Assembly (NCBI RefSeq): GCF_052324685.1
Contig: NW_027506898.1
Coordinates: 1,371,501-1,435,500, forward strand
Length of the DNA stretch: 64,000 nucleotides
Source of the DNA: Brachyhypopomus gauderio
Lineage: Eukaryota > Chordata > Actinopteri > Gymnotiformes > Hypopomidae
Direction of reading: 5' to 3'
In this document: piece after piece, positions 53,811 through 63,847 of the stretch
Position numbering within the stretch: the first letter of the stretch is position 1
Layout of the letters: every line of letters begins with the position of its first letter
Made by a program: the position numbers and the translations under genes
Notes under the pieces: generated by a model
The model's input: the letters and a program-made list of their open reading frames with translations, nothing else
The model's database searches: none
Told to the model about the DNA's origin: nothing

Positions 53811-54037
53811 TACATTAGACATTTCTGAGTCTTGTTTTGCTGGGTTCACAGACCAAGTTAAGCTCAAAGTGACTTGTCATGGGAGAATGGAGGTTGCAAC
53901 AACTACAGACAAGGACTTCCAGCAACAAGATAATTAGTAGAGGTATTTGATTTGGTCAACTGAAAGACACTTTCTGTTTACAGTAGTCTTCAACAATGAA
54001 AGCTGGTACAATCCCAGATAAAGAGCATGTAGCAGAA

Positions 54038-54109
54038 AGGTTCCACCGAGAGTCGAACTCGGATCACTGGATTCAAAGTCCAGAGTGCTGACCATTACAC
54101 CATGGAACC
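54038..54109 (-). tRNA. tRNA-Gln (TTG)
   Basis: Slot C, consensus. Confidence 0.95.
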
Positions 54110-54137
54110 CACAGCAAAAGTTGTTTCTAGCAAATGA

Positions 54138-54249
54138 GTTGCTGGATTCAGAGTCCAGAATGCTAACACCATGGAAACAGCAAATAGGTTTCCAACTTCT
54201 CTGCCGTTGATTTCAGAGTCTGTTGTGCTTACTACTGCATCACGCAACC
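54138..54249 (-). pseudogene. Decayed tRNA-Gln pair
   Basis: Common form. Confidence 0.78.
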
Positions 54250-54504
54250 AAAGAAATTAGCTTTTGTGAATACTGTTTTGCTGAACACATAGCAAAACAT
54301 CCTGTCCTGAGACCCTAGCATATTTGGATTTAAATGACTTCACCAATTCTAGGATAATCAGAAAGCTGTTTGCCACAAGAACAAGCATGTAAAAATTCTG
54401 AAAACAATTCATGAAATATGCTGGAATTATATAGACCGCAAGCATGTGATAGAGCTTGCATGGAGAAAAGACCTGCAAGCTGGAATCAACACTAATGAAT
54501 CAAA

Positions 54505-54576
54505 AGGTTCCACTGAGAGTTGAACTCAGATTGCTGGATTCAGAGTCCAGAGTGCTAACCATTACACCATGGAACC
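54505..54576 (-). tRNA. tRNA-Gln (CTG)
   Basis: Slot A, consensus; AAAAGACAAG flank. Confidence 0.96.
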
Positions 54577-54805
54577 TAAAAGACAAGTTCTGATTCTTCT
54601 GTTTTGCTGGGTTCACAGACCAAGTTAAGCTCAAAGTGACTTGTCTTGAGAGGATGCAAGTTGCAACAACTACAGACAAGGACTTCCAGCGAACAAGATA
54701 TTTAGTTGAGGTATTCGATTTGGTCAACTGAAAGACACTTTCTGTTTACAGTAGTCTTCAACAATGAAAGCTGGTACAATCCCAGATAAAGAGCATGTAG
54801 CAGAA

Positions 54806-54877
54806 AGGTTCCACTGAGATTCGAACTCGGATTGCTGGATTCGGAGTGCAGAGTGCTAACCATTACACCATGGAACC
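54806..54877 (-). tRNA. Gln-body tRNA with CCG (Arg) anticodon
   Basis: Same as 52374; fourth and last CCG copy. Confidence 0.77.
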
Positions 54878-55104
54878 TACATGAGACACTTCTGAGTCTT
54901 GTTTTGCTGGGTTCACAGACCAAGTTAAGCTCAAAGTGACTTGTCATGGGAGAATGCATGTTGCAACAACTACAGACAAGGACTTCCAGCAACAAGATAA
55001 TTAGTTGAGGTATTTGATTTGGTCAACTGAAAGACACTTTCTGTTTACAGTAGTCTTCAACAATGAAAGCTGGTACAATCCCAGATAAAGAGCATGTAGC
55101 AGAA

Positions 55105-55176
55105 AGGTTCCACCGAGAGTCGAACTCGGATTACTGGATTCAAAGTCCAGAGTGCTGACCATTACACCATGGAACC
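55105..55176 (-). tRNA. tRNA-Gln (TTG)
   Basis: Slot C, variable loop TAAT. Confidence 0.94.
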
Positions 55177-55204
55177 CACAGCAAAAGTTGTTTCTAGCAA
55201 ATGA

Positions 55205-55316
55205 GTTGCTGGATTCAGAGTCCAGAATGCTAACACCATGGAAACAGCAAATAGGTTTCCAACTTCTCTGCCGTTGATTTCAGAGTCTGTTGTGCTTACT
55301 ACTGCATCACGCAACC
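55205..55316 (-). pseudogene. Decayed tRNA-Gln pair
   Basis: Common form. Confidence 0.78.
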
Positions 55317-55571
55317 AAAGAAATTAGCTTTTGTGAATACTGTTTTGCTGAACACATAGCAAAACATCCTGTCCTGAGACCCTAGCATATTTGGATTTAA
55401 ATGACTTCACCAATTCTAGGATAATCAGAAAGCTGTTTGCCACAAGAACAAGCATGTAAAAATTCTGAAAACAATTCATGAAATATGCTGGAATTATATA
55501 GACCGCAAGCATGTGATAGAGCTTGCATGGAGAAAAGACCTGCAAGCTGGAATCAACACTAATGAATCAAA

Positions 55572-55643
55572 AGGTTCCACTGAGAGTTGAACTCAGATTG
55601 CTGGATTCAGAGTCCAGAGTGCTAACCATTACACCATGGAACC
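55572..55643 (-). tRNA. tRNA-Gln (CTG)
   Basis: Slot A, consensus. Confidence 0.96.
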
Positions 55644-55871
55644 TAAAAGATAAGTTCTGATTCTTCTGTTTTGCTGGGTTCACAGACCAAGTTAAGCTCA
55701 AAGTGACTTGTCTTGAGAGGATGCAAGTTGCAACAACTACAGACAAGGACTTCCAGCAACAAGATATTTAGTTGAGGTATTCGATTTGGTCAACTGAAAG
55801 ACACTTTCTGTTTACAGTAGTCTTCAACAATGAAAGCTGGTACAATCCCAGATAAAGAGCATGTAGCAGAA

Positions 55872-55943
55872 AGGTTCCACCGAGAGTCGAACTCAGATTG
55901 CTGGATTCAGAGTCCAGAGTGCTAACCATTACACCATGGAACC
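55872..55943 (-). tRNA. tRNA-Gln (CTG)
   Basis: Slot B, T-G wobble at 50:64. Confidence 0.94.
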
Positions 55944-56170
55944 TACATGAGACACTTCTGAGTCTTGTTTTGCTGGGTTCACAGACCAAGTTAAGCTCAA
56001 AGTGACTTGTCATGGGACAATGCATGTTGCAACAACTACAGACAAGGACTTCCAGCAACAAGATAATTAGTTGAGGTATTTGATTTGGTCAACTGAAAGA
56101 CACTTTCTGTTTACACTAGTCTTCAACAACGAAAGCTGGTACAACCCCAGATAAAGAGCATGTAGCAGAA

Positions 56171-56242
56171 AGGTTCCACGGAGAGTCGAACTCGGATTGC
56201 TGGATTCAGAGTCCAGAGTGCTAACCATTACACCATGGAACC
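56171..56242 (-). tRNA. tRNA-Gln (CTG), T-stem mismatch
   Basis: Subtype B2, C50-C64. Confidence 0.87.
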
Positions 56243-56469
56243 TACATTAGACATTTCTGAGTCTTGTTTTGCTGGGTTCACAGACCAAGTTAAGCTCAAA
56301 GTGACTTGTCATGGGAGAATGGAGGTTGCAACAACTACAGACAAGGACTTCCAGCAACAAGATAATTAGTAGAGGTATTTGATTTGGTCAACTGAAAGAC
56401 ACTTTCTGTTTACAGTAGTCTTCAACAATGAAAGCTGGTACAATCCCAGATAAAGAGCATGTAGCAGAA

Positions 56470-56541
56470 AGGTTCCACCGAGAGTCGAACTCGGATCACT
56501 GGATTCAAAGTCCAGAGTGCTGACCATTACACCATGGAACC
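56470..56541 (-). tRNA. tRNA-Gln (TTG)
   Basis: Slot C, consensus. Confidence 0.95.
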
Positions 56542-56569
56542 CACAGCAAAAGTTGTTTCTAGCAAATGA

Positions 56570-56681
56570 GTTGCTGGATTCAGAGTCCAGAATGCTAACA
56601 CCATGGAAACAGCAAATAGGTTTCCAACTTCTCTGCCGTTGATTTCAGAGTCTGTTGTGCTTACTACTGCATCACGCAACC
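56570..56681 (-). pseudogene. Decayed tRNA-Gln pair
   Basis: Common form. Confidence 0.78.
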
Positions 56682-56936
56682 AAAGAAATTAGCTTTTGTG
56701 AATACTGTTTTGCTGAACACATAGCAAAACATCCTGTCCTGAGACCCTAGCATATTTGGATTTAAATGACTTCACCAATTCTAGGATAATCAGAAAGCTG
56801 TTTGCCACAAGAACAAGCATGTAAAAACTCTGAAAACAATTCATGAAATATGCTGGAATTATATAGACCGCAAGCATGTGATAGAGCTTGCATGGAGAAA
56901 AGACCTGCAAGCTGGAATCAACACTAATGAATCAAA

Positions 56937-57008
56937 AGGTTCCACTGAGAGTTGAACTCAGATTGCTGGATTCAGAGTCCAGAGTGCTAACCATTACACC
57001 ATGGAACC
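56937..57008 (-). tRNA. tRNA-Gln (CTG)
   Basis: Slot A, consensus; short 768-bp unit. Confidence 0.96.
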
Positions 57009-57237
57009 TAAAAGATAAGTTCTGATTCTTCTGTTTTGCTGGGTTCACAGACCAAGTTATGCTCAAAGTGACTTGTCTTGAGAGGATGCAAGTTGCAACA
57101 ACTACAGACAAGGACTTCCAGCGAACAAGATATTTAGTTGAGGTATTCGATTTGGTCAACTGAAAGACACTTTCTGTTTACAGTAGTGTTCAACAATGAA
57201 AGCTGGTACAATCCCAGATAAAGAGCATGTAGCAGAA

Positions 57238-57309
57238 AGGTTCCACCGAGAGTCGAACTCGGATCACTGGATTCAAAGTCCAGAGTGCTGACCATTACAC
57301 CATGGAACC
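57238..57309 (-). tRNA. tRNA-Gln (TTG)
   Basis: Slot C, consensus; 3' spacer has AGTAGTGTTC. Confidence 0.95.
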
Positions 57310-57337
57310 CACAGCAAAAGTTGTTTCTAGCAAATGA

Positions 57338-57449
57338 GTTGCTGGATTCAGAGTCCAGAATGCTAACACCATGGAAACAGCAAATAGGTTTCCAACTTCT
57401 CTGCCGTTGATTTCAGAGTCTGTTGTGCTTACTACTGCATCACGCAACC
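57338..57449 (-). pseudogene. Decayed tRNA-Gln pair
   Basis: Common form. Confidence 0.78.
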
Positions 57450-57704
57450 AAAGAAATTAGCTTTTGTGAATACTGTTTTGCTGAACACATAGCAAAACAT
57501 CCTGTCCTGAGACCCTAGCATATTTGGATTTAAATGACTTCACCAATTCTAGGATAATCAGAAAGCTGTTTGCCACAAGAACAAGCATGTAAAAATTCTG
57601 AAAACAATTCATGAAATATGCTGGAATTATATAGACCGCAAGCATGTGATAGAGCTTGCATGGAGAAAAGACCTGCAAGCTGGAATCAACACTAATGAAT
57701 CAAA

Positions 57705-57776
57705 AGGTTCCACTGAGAATTGAACTCAGATTGCTGGATTCAGAGTCCAGAGTGCTAACCATTACACCATGGAACC
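57705..57776 (-). tRNA. tRNA-Gln (CTG)
   Basis: Slot A with C59 to T in the T loop (TTCAATT); stems pair. Confidence 0.95.
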
Positions 57777-58004
57777 TAAAAGATAAGTTCTGATTCTTCT
57801 GTTTTGCTGGGTTCACAGACCAAGTTAAGCTCAAAGTGACTTGTCTTGAGAGGATGCAAGTTGCAACAACTACAGACAAGGACTTCCAGCAACAAGATAT
57901 TTAGTTGAGGTATTCGATTTGGTCAACTGAAAGACACTTTCAGTTTACAGTAGTCTTCAACAATGAAAGCTGGTACAATCCCAGATAAAGAGCATGTAGC
58001 AGAA

Positions 58005-58076
58005 AGGTTCCACCGAGAGTCGAACTCGGATTGCTGGATTCAGAGTCCAGAGTGCTAACCATTACACCATGGAACC
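58005..58076 (-). tRNA. tRNA-Gln (CTG)
   Basis: Slot B, consensus; 3' spacer has CTTTCAGTTTAC. Confidence 0.95.
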
Positions 58077-58303
58077 TACATGAGACACTTCTGAGTCTTG
58101 TTTTGCTGGGTTCACAGACCAAGTTAAGCTCAAAGTGACTTGTCATGGGAGAATGCATGTTGCAACAACTACAGACAAGGACTTCCAGCAACAAGATAAT
58201 TAGTTGAGGTATTTGATTTGGTCAACTGAAAGACACTTTCTGTTTACAGTAGTCTTCAACAATGAAAGCTGGTACAATCCCAGATAAAGAGCATGTAGCA
58301 GAA

Positions 58304-58375
58304 AGGTTCCACCGAGAGTCGAACTCGGATCACTGGATTCAAAGTCCAGAGTGCTGACCATTACACCATGGAACC
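58304..58375 (-). tRNA. tRNA-Gln (TTG)
   Basis: Slot C, consensus. Confidence 0.95.
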
Positions 58376-58403
58376 CACAGCAAAAGTTGTTTCTAGCAAA
58401 TGA

Positions 58404-58515
58404 GTTGCTGGATTCAGAGTCCAGAATGCTAACACCATGGAAACAGCAAATAGGTTTCCAACTTCTCTGCCGTTGATTTCAGAGTCTGTTGTGCTTACTA
58501 CTGCATCACGCAACC
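58404..58515 (-). pseudogene. Decayed tRNA-Gln pair
   Basis: Common form. Confidence 0.78.
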
Positions 58516-58770
58516 AAAGAAATTAGCTTTTGTGAATACTGTTTTGCTGAACACATAGCAAAACATCCTGTCCTGAGACCCTAGCATATTTGGATTTAAA
58601 TGACTTCACCAATTCTAGGATAATCAGAAAGCTGTTTGCCACAAGAACAAGCATGTAAAAACTCTGAAAACAATTCATGAAATATGCTGGAATTATATAG
58701 ACCGCAAGCATGTGATAGAGCTTGCATGGAGAAAAGACCTGCAAGCTGGAATCAACACTAATGAATCAAA

Positions 58771-58842
58771 AGGTTCCACTGAGAGTTGAACTCAGATTGC
58801 TGGATTCAGAGTCCAGAGTGCTAACCATTACACCATGGAACC
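58771..58842 (-). tRNA. tRNA-Gln (CTG)
   Basis: Slot A, consensus; opens the 2,133-bp super-unit. Confidence 0.96.
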
Positions 58843-59070
58843 TAAAAGATAAGTTCTGATTCTTCTGTTTTGCTGGGTTCACAGACCAAGTTAAGCTCAA
58901 AGTGACTTGTCTTGAGAGGATGCAAGTTGCAACAACTACAGACAAGGACTTCCAGCAACAAGATATTTAGTTGAGGTATTCGATTTGGTCAACTGAAAGA
59001 CACTTTCTGTTTACAGTAGTCTTCAACAATGAAAGCTGGTACAATCCCAGATAAAGAGCATGTAGCAGAA

Positions 59071-59142
59071 AGGTTCCACCGAGAGTCGAACTCAGATTGC
59101 TGGATTCAGAGTCCAGAGTGCTAACCATTACACCATGGAACC
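59071..59142 (-). tRNA. tRNA-Gln (CTG)
   Basis: Slot B, T-G wobble at 50:64. Confidence 0.94.
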
Positions 59143-59369
59143 TACATGAGACACTTCTGAGTCTTGTTTTGCTGGGTTCACAGACCAAGTTAAGCTCAAA
59201 GTGACTTGTCATGGGAGAATGCATGTTGCAACAACTACAGACAAGGACTTCCAGCAACAAGATAATTAGTTGAGGTATTTGATTTGGTCAAATGAAAGAC
59301 ACTTTCTGTTTACACTAGTCTTCAACAACGAAAGCTGGTACAACCCCAGATAAAGAGCATGTAGCAGAA

Positions 59370-59441
59370 AGGTTCCACGGAGAGTCGAACTCGGATTGCT
59401 GGATTCAGAGTCCAGAGTGCTAACCATTACACCATGGAACC
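59370..59441 (-). tRNA. tRNA-Gln (CTG), T-stem mismatch
   Basis: Subtype B2, C50-C64. Confidence 0.87.
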
Positions 59442-59668
59442 TACATTAGACATTTCTGAGTCTTGTTTTGCTGGGTTCACAGACCAAGTTAAGCTCAAAG
59501 TGACTTGTCATGGGAGAATGGAGGTTGCAACAACTACAGACAAGGACTTCCAGCAACAAGATAATTAGTAGAGGTATTTGATTTGGTCAACTGAAAGACA
59601 CTTTCTGTTTACAGTAGTCTTCAACAATGAAAGCTGGTACAATCCCAGATAAAGAGCATGTAGCAGAA

Positions 59669-59740
59669 AGGTTCCACCGAGAGTCGAACTCGGATCACTG
59701 GATTCAAAGTCCAGAGTGCTGACCATTACACCATGGAACC
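59669..59740 (-). tRNA. tRNA-Gln (TTG)
   Basis: Slot C, consensus. Confidence 0.95.
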
Positions 59741-59768
59741 CACAGCAAAAGTTGTTTCTAGCAAATGA

Positions 59769-59880
59769 GTTGCTGGATTCAGAGTCCAGAATGCTAACAC
59801 CATGGAAACAGCAAATAGGTTTCCAACTTCTCTGCCGTTGATTTCAGAGTCTGTTGTGCTTACTACTGCATCACGCAACC
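59769..59880 (-). pseudogene. Decayed tRNA-Gln pair
   Basis: Common form. Confidence 0.78.
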
Positions 59881-60135
59881 AAAGAAATTAGCTTTTGTGA
59901 ATACTGTTTTGCTGAACACATAGCAAAACATCCTGTCCTGAGACCCTAGCATATTTGGATTTAAATGACTTCACCAATTCTAGGATAATCAGAAAGCTGT
60001 TTGCCACAAGAACAAGCATGTAAAAATTCTGAAAACAATTCATGAAATATGCTGGAATTATATAGACCGCAAGCATGTGATAGAGCTTGCATGGAGAAAA
60101 GACCTGCAAGCTGGAATCAACACTAATGAATCAAA

Positions 60136-60207
60136 AGGTTCCACTGAGAGTTGAACTCAGATTGCTGGATTCAGAGTCCAGAGTGCTAACCATTACACCA
60201 TGGAACC
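60136..60207 (-). tRNA. tRNA-Gln (CTG)
   Basis: Slot A, consensus; short unit, upstream T run reduced. Confidence 0.95.
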
Positions 60208-60436
60208 TAAAGGATAAGTTCTGATTCTTCTGTTTTGCTGGGTTCACAGACCAAGTTATGCTCAAAGTGACTTGTCTTGAGAGGATGCAAGTTGCAACAA
60301 CTACAGACAAGGACTTCCAGCGAACAAGATATTTAGTTGAGGTATTCGATTTGGTCAACTGAAAGACACTTTCTGTTTACAGTAGTGTTCAACAATGAAA
60401 GCTGGTACAATCCCAGATAAAGAGCATGTAGCAGAA

Positions 60437-60508
60437 AGGTTCCACCGAGAGTCGAACTCGGATCACTGGATTCAAAGTCCAGAGTGCTGACCATTACACC
60501 ATGGAACC
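60437..60508 (-). tRNA. tRNA-Gln (TTG)
   Basis: Slot C, consensus. Confidence 0.95.
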
Positions 60509-60536
60509 CACAGCAAAAGTTGTTTCTAGCAAATGA

Positions 60537-60648
60537 GTTGCTGGATTCAGAGTCCAGAATGCTAACACCATGGAAACAGCAAATAGGTTTCCAACTTCTC
60601 TGCCGTTGATTTCAGAGTCTGTTGTGCTTACTACTGCATCACGCAACC
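60537..60648 (-). pseudogene. Decayed tRNA-Gln pair
   Basis: Common form. Confidence 0.78.
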
Positions 60649-60903
60649 AAAGAAATTAGCTTTTGTGAATACTGTTTTGCTGAACACATAGCAAAACATC
60701 CTGTCCTGAGACCCTAGCATATTTGGATTTAAATGACTTCACCAATTCTAGGATAATCAGAAAGCTGTTTGCCACAAGAACAAGCATGTAAAAATTCTGA
60801 AAACAATTCATGAAATATGCTGGAATTATATAGACCGCAAGCATGTGATAGAGCTTGCATGGAGAAAAGACCTGCAAGCTGGAATCAACACTAATGAATC
60901 AAA

Positions 60904-60975
60904 AGGTTCCACTGAGAATTGAACTCAGATTGCTGGATTCAGAGTCCAGAGTGCTAACCATTACACCATGGAACC
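60904..60975 (-). tRNA. tRNA-Gln (CTG)
   Basis: Slot A, T loop TTCAATT as at 57705. Confidence 0.95.
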
Positions 60976-61203
60976 TAAAAGATAAGTTCTGATTCTTCTG
61001 TTTTGCTGGGTTCACAGACCAAGTTAAGCTCAAAGTGACTTGTCTTGAGAGGATGCAAGTTGCAACAACTACAGACAAGGACTTCCAGCAACAAGATATT
61101 TAGTTGAGGTATTCGATTTGGTCAACTGAAAGACACTTTCTGTTTACAGTAGTCTTCAACAATGAAAGCTGGTACAATCCCAGATAAAGAGCATGTAGCA
61201 GAA

Positions 61204-61275
61204 AGGTTCCACCGAGAGTCGAACTCAGATTGCTGGATTCAGAGTCCAGAGTGCTAACCATTACACCATGGAACC
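61204..61275 (-). tRNA. tRNA-Gln (CTG)
   Basis: Slot B, T-G wobble at 50:64. Confidence 0.94.
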
Positions 61276-61502
61276 TACATGAGACACTTCTGAGTCTTGT
61301 TTTGCTGGGTTCACAGACCAAGTTAAGCTCAAAGTGACTTGTCATGGGAGAATGCATGTTGCAACAACTACAGACAAGGACTTCCAGCAACAAGATAATT
61401 AGTTGAGGTATTTGATTTGGTCAAATGAAAGACACTTTCTGTTTACACTAGTCTTCAACAACGAAAGCTGGTACAACCCCAGATAAAGAGCATGTAGCAG
61501 AA

Positions 61503-61574
61503 AGGTTCCACGGAGAGTCGAACTCGGATTGCTGGATTCAGAGTCCAGAGTGCTAACCATTACACCATGGAACC
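61503..61574 (-). tRNA. tRNA-Gln (CTG), T-stem mismatch
   Basis: Subtype B2, C50-C64. Confidence 0.87.
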
Positions 61575-61801
61575 TACATTAGACATTTCTGAGTCTTGTT
61601 TTGCTGGGTTCACAGACCAAGTTAAGCTCAAAGTGACTTGTCATGGGAGAATGCAGGTTGCAACAACTACAGACAAGGACTTCCAGCAACAAGATAATTA
61701 GTAGAGGTATTTGATTTGGTCAACTGAAAGACACTTTCTGTTTACAGTAGTCTTCAACAATGAAAGCTGGTACAATCCCAGATAAAGAGCATGTAGCAGA
61801 A

Positions 61802-61873
61802 AGGTTCCACCGAGAGTCGAACTCGGATCACTGGATTCAAAGTCCAGAGTGCTGACCATTACACCATGGAACC
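61802..61873 (-). tRNA. tRNA-Gln (TTG)
   Basis: Slot C, consensus. Confidence 0.95.
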
Positions 61874-61901
61874 CACAGCAAAAGTTGTTTCTAGCAAATG
61901 A

Positions 61902-62013
61902 GTTGCTGGATTCAGAGTCCAGAATGCTAACACCATGGAAACAGCAAATAGGTTTCCAACTTCTCTGCCGTTGATTTCAGAGTCTGTTGTGCTTACTACT
62001 GCATCACGCAACC
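61902..62013 (-). pseudogene. Decayed tRNA-Gln pair
   Basis: Common form. Confidence 0.78.
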
Positions 62014-62268
62014 AAAGAAATTAGCTTTTGTGAATACTGTTTTGCTGAACACATAGCAAAACATCCTGTCCTGAGACCCTAGCATATTTGGATTTAAATG
62101 ACTTCACCAATTCTAGGATAATCAGAAAGCTGTTTGCCACAAGAACAAGCATGTAAAAATTCTGAAAACAATTCATGAAATATGCTGGAATTATATAGAC
62201 CGCAAGCATGTGATAGAGCTTGCATGGAGAAAAGACCTGCAAGCTGGAATCAACACTAATGAATCAAA

Positions 62269-62340
62269 AGGTTCCACTGAGAGTTGAACTCAGATTGCTG
62301 GATTCAGAGTCCAGAGTGCTAACCATTACACCATGGAACC
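62269..62340 (-). tRNA. tRNA-Gln (CTG)
   Basis: Slot A, consensus; short unit, upstream T run reduced. Confidence 0.95.
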
Positions 62341-62569
62341 TAAAGGATAAGTTCTGATTCTTCTGTTTTGCTGGGTTCACAGACCAAGTTATGCTCAAAG
62401 TGACTTGTCTTGAGAGGATGCAAGTTGCAACAACTACAGACAAGGACTTCCAGCGAACAAGATATTTAGTTGAGGTATTCGATTTGGTCAACTGAAAGAC
62501 ACTTTCTGTTTACAGTAGTGTTCAACAATGAAAGCTGGTACAATCCCAGATAAAGAGCATGTAGCAGAA

Positions 62570-62641
62570 AGGTTCCACCGAGAGTCGAACTCGGATCACT
62601 GGATTCAAAGTCCAGAGTGCTGACCATTACACCATGGAACC
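62570..62641 (-). tRNA. tRNA-Gln (TTG)
   Basis: Slot C, consensus. Confidence 0.95.
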
Positions 62642-62669
62642 CACAGCAAAAGTTGTTTCTAGCAAATGA

Positions 62670-62781
62670 GTTGCTGGATTCAGAGTCCAGAATGCTAACA
62701 CCATGGAAACAGCAAATAGGTTTCCAACTTCTCTGCCGTTGATTTCAGAGTCTGTTGTGCTTACTACTGCATCACGCAACC
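62670..62781 (-). pseudogene. Decayed tRNA-Gln pair
   Basis: Common form. Confidence 0.78.
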
Positions 62782-63036
62782 AAAGAAATTAGCTTTTGTG
62801 AATACTGTTTTGCTGAACACATAGCAAAACATCCTGTCCTGAGACCCTAGCATATTTGGATTTAAATGACTTCACCAATTCTAGGATAATCAGAAAGCTG
62901 TTTGCCACAAGAACAAGCATGTAAAAATTCTGAAAACAATTCATGAAATATGCTGGAATTATATAGACCGCAAGCATGTGATAGAGCTTGCATGGAGAAA
63001 AGACCTGCAAGCTGGAATCAACACTAATGAATCAAA

Positions 63037-63108
63037 AGGTTCCACTGAGAGTTGAACTCAGATTGCTGGATTCAGAGTCCAGAGTGCTAACCATTACACC
63101 ATGGAACC
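63037..63108 (-). tRNA. tRNA-Gln (CTG)
   Basis: Slot A, consensus. Confidence 0.96.
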
Positions 63109-63336
63109 TAAAAGATAAGTTCTGATTCTTCTGTTTTGCTGGGTTCACAGACCAAGTTAAGCTCAAAGTGACTTGTCTTGAGAGGATGCAAGTTGCAACA
63201 ACTACAGACAAGGACTTCCAGCAACAAGATATTTAGTTGAGGTATTCGATTTGGTCAACTGAAAGACACTTTCAGTTTACAGTAGTCTTCAACAATGAAA
63301 GCTGGTACAATCCCAGATAAAGAGCATGTAGCAGAA

Positions 63337-63408
63337 AGGTTCCACCGAGAGTCGAACTCGGATTGCTGGATTCAGAGTCCAGAGTGCTAACCATTACACC
63401 ATGGAACC
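63337..63408 (-). tRNA. tRNA-Gln (CTG)
   Basis: Slot B, consensus; CTTTCAGTTTAC in its 3' spacer. Confidence 0.95.
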
Positions 63409-63635
63409 TACATGAGACACTTCTGAGTCTTGTTTTGCTGGGTTCACAGACCAAGTTAAGCTCAAAGTGACTTGTCATGGGAGAATGCATGTTGCAACAA
63501 CTACAGACAAGGACTTCCAGCAACAAGATAATTAGTTGAGGTATTTGATTTGGTCAACTGAAAGACACTTTCTGTTTACAGTAGTCTTCAACAATGAAAG
63601 CTGGTACAATCCCAGATAAAGAGCATGTAGCAGAA

Positions 63636-63707
63636 AGGTTCCACCGAGAGTCGAACTCGGATCACTGGATTCAAAGTCCAGAGTGCTGACCATTACACCA
63701 TGGAACC
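63636..63707 (-). tRNA. tRNA-Gln (TTG)
   Basis: Last complete gene, slot C, consensus. Confidence 0.95.
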
Positions 63708-63735
63708 CACAGCAAAAGTTGTTTCTAGCAAATGA

Positions 63736-63847
63736 GTTGCTGGATTCAGAGTCCAGAATGCTAACACCATGGAAACAGCAAATAGGTTTCCAACTTCTCT
63801 GCCGTTGATTTCAGAGTCTGTTGTGCTTACTACTGCATCACGCAACC
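63736..63847 (-). pseudogene. Decayed tRNA-Gln pair
   Basis: Common form; last pair in the window. Confidence 0.78.

Larger units (their letters stand above)
52074..56937 (-). repeat. 2,432-bp super-unit with CCG gene, two copies
   Basis: Units at 52074 and 54506 share AAGACAAG upstream of slot A, the CCG gene, GGATTACTGG in slot C, GGGACAATGC in the spacer, and the C-C mismatched slot-B2 gene. Confidence 0.88.
58772..63037 (-). repeat. 2,133-bp super-unit, two copies
   Basis: The order A-B-B2-C-A-C repeats at 58772 and 60905, with shared markers GTCAAATGAAAG near 59287 and 61420 and AGTAGTGTTC near 60381 and 62514. They differ at GGAGGTTGC versus GCAGGTTGC. Confidence 0.88.
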
